NCBI RefSeq assembly: GCF_001598255.1
Contig: NZ_BCYP01000010.1
Location: forward strand, 62,001-126,000
Length of the DNA stretch: 64,000 bases
Direction: 5' to 3'
From: Mitsuaria chitosanitabida ATCC BAA-476 = NBRC 102408
GTDB lineage: Bacteria > Pseudomonadota > Gammaproteobacteria > Burkholderiales > Burkholderiaceae_C
Position 1 is the first letter of the stretch, and the number at the start of each line of letters is the position of its first letter. Made by a program: the position numbers and the translations under genes. Shown here piece after piece: positions 62,904-64,000 of the stretch. The notes beneath the pieces are model-generated. The model was given only the letters and a program-made list of their open reading frames with translations, ran no database searches and was not told the DNA's origin.

Positions 62904-63833
62904 ATGCAATCCCAACACGACGCCGCCGATCCCATCGCCGCCCGCATGCGGGCGCTGCTGGTGCGTGCGCCGCTGGCGGTGGCCTTCGTGGCCGCCGGCC
63001 GCTTCGAGGTGGTCAGCGAGCAGTTCAACCATCTCTTCGGCCACGGCGACGACACCGACCTGACCGGTCAGGACCAACGCGGCGTGGTGGTCTCCGAATC
63101 CGCCCAGCAGGCCTTGCAGGCCCGCGTCGGCGCGGCCTTCGCCGCCGGCCGGCCGCTGGACGAGGAAATCGAGTTCGTGCGCCGGGACGGCTCCCGCTTC
63201 TGGGGGCGGCTGCAGGCCACCCCCGTGCACTGGGAGCATCCAGCGGGCGAGGCGATGTGGGTCGTCGACGACGTCACCGCCGCCCGCACGCAGCGCATGC
63301 AGCCGACCTGGTCGGCCAAGCACGACGAGGTGACCGAGCTCTCCAACCGGCGCGAGATCGAGCGTCGCCTGGCCGAGCACGTCGGCAGCCGGCGGCATGA
63401 GCCGGTGTCGGTGCTCTTCGTCGACATCGATCGCTTCAGCGACATCGTCCAGGGCATGGGCGGGGAGGTCGCCGAGCACTTCCTGTACGGCCTGGGCCAG
63501 ATGCTGGTGACCAAGGTGCGGGCGTCCGACACGGTGGCGCGGCTGGAGAACGACCATTTCGTCGTCCTGCTGCCGGACTGCGACCAGCACTACGCCCAGA
63601 TCGTGGCCGAGAAGATGCGCGGCGCCATCGCCGCCTACCGGCTGCGCTGGGGCCTGCACCGCGCTCGGGTGAAGGCCAGTCTGGGTGTGGTCCAGCTGCA
63701 GCCCTCGCTGGATACGGTGGATGCGGTGCTCGGGGCTGGTCAGCTCGCCTGCACTGAAGCCAAGGCCGCTGGCGGCGACAGCGTCCGGGTGTTCGTGTCC
63801 AGCGGCAGCTATGAGGAGCTGGCGGGCGCCTGA
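62904..63833 (+). CDS. PAS-GGDEF protein with degenerate GGDEF site
   Basis: 309 aa, no membrane segment. A PAS-like domain at residues 15-130 (RFEVVSEQFNHLFGH; EFVRRDGSRFWGRLQATPVHWE) precedes a GGDEF domain: HDEVTELSNRREIERRL, VLFVDIDRFSDIV, then RLENDHFVVLLP where the catalytic GGDEF should be. Both glycines and the Glu are lost (ENDHF), so it should not make c-di-GMP; it may bind nucleotide or act as a scaffold. ATG 62904 with AGGAGA upstream. Confidence 0.88.
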   Translation: MQSQHDAADPIAARMRALLVRAPLAVAFVAAGRFEVVSEQFNHLFGHGDDTDLTGQDQRGVVVSESAQQALQARVGAAFAAGRPLDEEIEFVRRDGSRFWGRLQATPVHWEHPAGEAMWVVDDVTAARTQRMQPTWSAKHDEVTELSNRREIERRLAEHVGSRRHEPVSVLFVDIDRFSDIVQGMGGEVAEHFLYGLGQMLVTKVRASDTVARLENDHFVVLLPDCDQHYAQIVAEKMRGAIAAYRLRWGLHRARVKASLGVVQLQPSLDTVDAVLGAGQLACTEAKAAGGDSVRVFVSSGSYEELAGA

Positions 63834-63841
63834 ACCCGAAG

Positions 63842-63880
63842 ACCCTCACCCCAGCCCTCTCCCGCAAGCGGGCGAGGGGG
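63842..63880. repeat. REP-like palindromic intergenic element
   Basis: ACCCTCACCCCAGCCCTCTC followed by CCGCAAGCGGGCGAGGGGG. The stem CCCTCTCCCGC / GCGGGCGAGGG with an A-A centre is a repeat seen throughout beta- and gammaproteobacterial genomes; here it follows the GGDEF gene and may act as a terminator. Confidence 0.6.
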
Positions 63881-63944
63881 CCATGCAGGGCCGGGCGATT
63901 CGGGGTGGCGGGGGGCCTGAGAACGACGCTCGGTGCCGGATACT

Positions 63945-64000
63945 CCCTTTCCCTTTCCCTTTCCCTTTCCCTTTCCCTCTCCCTCTCCCTCTCCCTCTCC
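63945..64000. repeat. Hexanucleotide repeat array at window edge
   Basis: Five copies of CCCTTT (63945-63974) followed by four of CCCTCT (63975-63998) and CC, running off the window. The shift from one unit to a one-base variant suggests slippage expansion. Location is intergenic as far as can be seen. Confidence 0.9.

Noticed and set aside
60183-63659. A long minus-strand frame across the exonuclease gene
   Set aside because: Antisense to sbcB and the GGDEF gene; no recognisable domain.
63945-64000. Possible CRISPR array at the window end
   Set aside because: Units are 6 bp with no spacers; it is a simple tandem repeat.

Overview
The window is about 64 kb of very GC-rich chromosome with dense, short-spaced genes, strong G/C third-position bias and AcnD/PrpF-type propionate genes. 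Together with gene content such as CysM, a MipA-RR-HK cluster, DUF6502 and DUF1801 proteins, this points to a betaproteobacterium of the order Burkholderiales, most like the Roseateles/Mitsuaria/Rubrivivax group (inference from protein flavour; no search was run). It reads as ordinary core chromosome with no insertion sequence, prophage or CRISPR array. There is a small patch of unrecognised genes at about 39.5-41 kb.

Layout. 0-12.3 kb is housekeeping: the end of a hybrid sensor kinase, a 2OG-Fe dioxygenase, a ferredoxin-type flavin reductase, an SDR epimerase, rhomboid protease, tRNA-Leu(CAA), cysM, a NUDIX hydrolase, a TusA-like protein, galU (broken by a one-base frameshift), a divergent hydroxyacid-dehydrogenase homologue and valS. 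12.6-15.6 kb is a tightly overlapping four-gene module: a His-rich Spy-like protein, a seven-cysteine ferredoxin, an OmpR-type regulator and a kinase with almost no periplasmic domain. 15.7-19.9 kb carries an AraC regulator, a VOC protein and a MipA/OmpV outer-membrane protein followed by its two-component system. 19.9-29.2 kb holds a coiled-coil exported protein, DUF1801, a second VOC protein, a large TonB receptor, a class A acid phosphatase, a DUF6502 protein and a Tat-exported S9 peptidase. 29.2-31.2 kb holds a gamma carbonic anhydrase, a GIY-YIG-like protein and a threonine dehydratase.

31.2-51.1 kb is the metabolic core. An XRE/DUF2083 short-chain acyl-CoA regulator (PrpR/ScfR family) diverges from a thioesterase-prpC-acnD-prpF-lyase operon (methylcitrate cycle, propionyl-CoA disposal). 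A second paralogue of the same regulator diverges from mmsA-isobutyryl-CoA dehydrogenase-enoyl-CoA hydratase-HIBCH-mmsB (valine degradation, which produces propionyl-CoA). Both divergent gaps carry the same hexamer TTCGCA, in repeated and inverted arrangements, so the two regulators probably read related operators and couple propionyl-CoA production to its consumption. A cobalamin riboswitch and btuB-like receptor lie between the two operons.

51.2-64 kb: guaC with a terminator-like, alternative-pairing leader; a ketoacyl-ACP synthase III; an HNH-like unknown; a His-rich protein with a VQ repeat; RNase T2; an outer-membrane transporter-family protein; PBP1A; a CPBP protease; exodeoxyribonuclease I; and a PAS-GGDEF protein whose GGDEF motif is destroyed. 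The window ends in a REP-like palindrome and a hexanucleotide repeat that runs off the edge.
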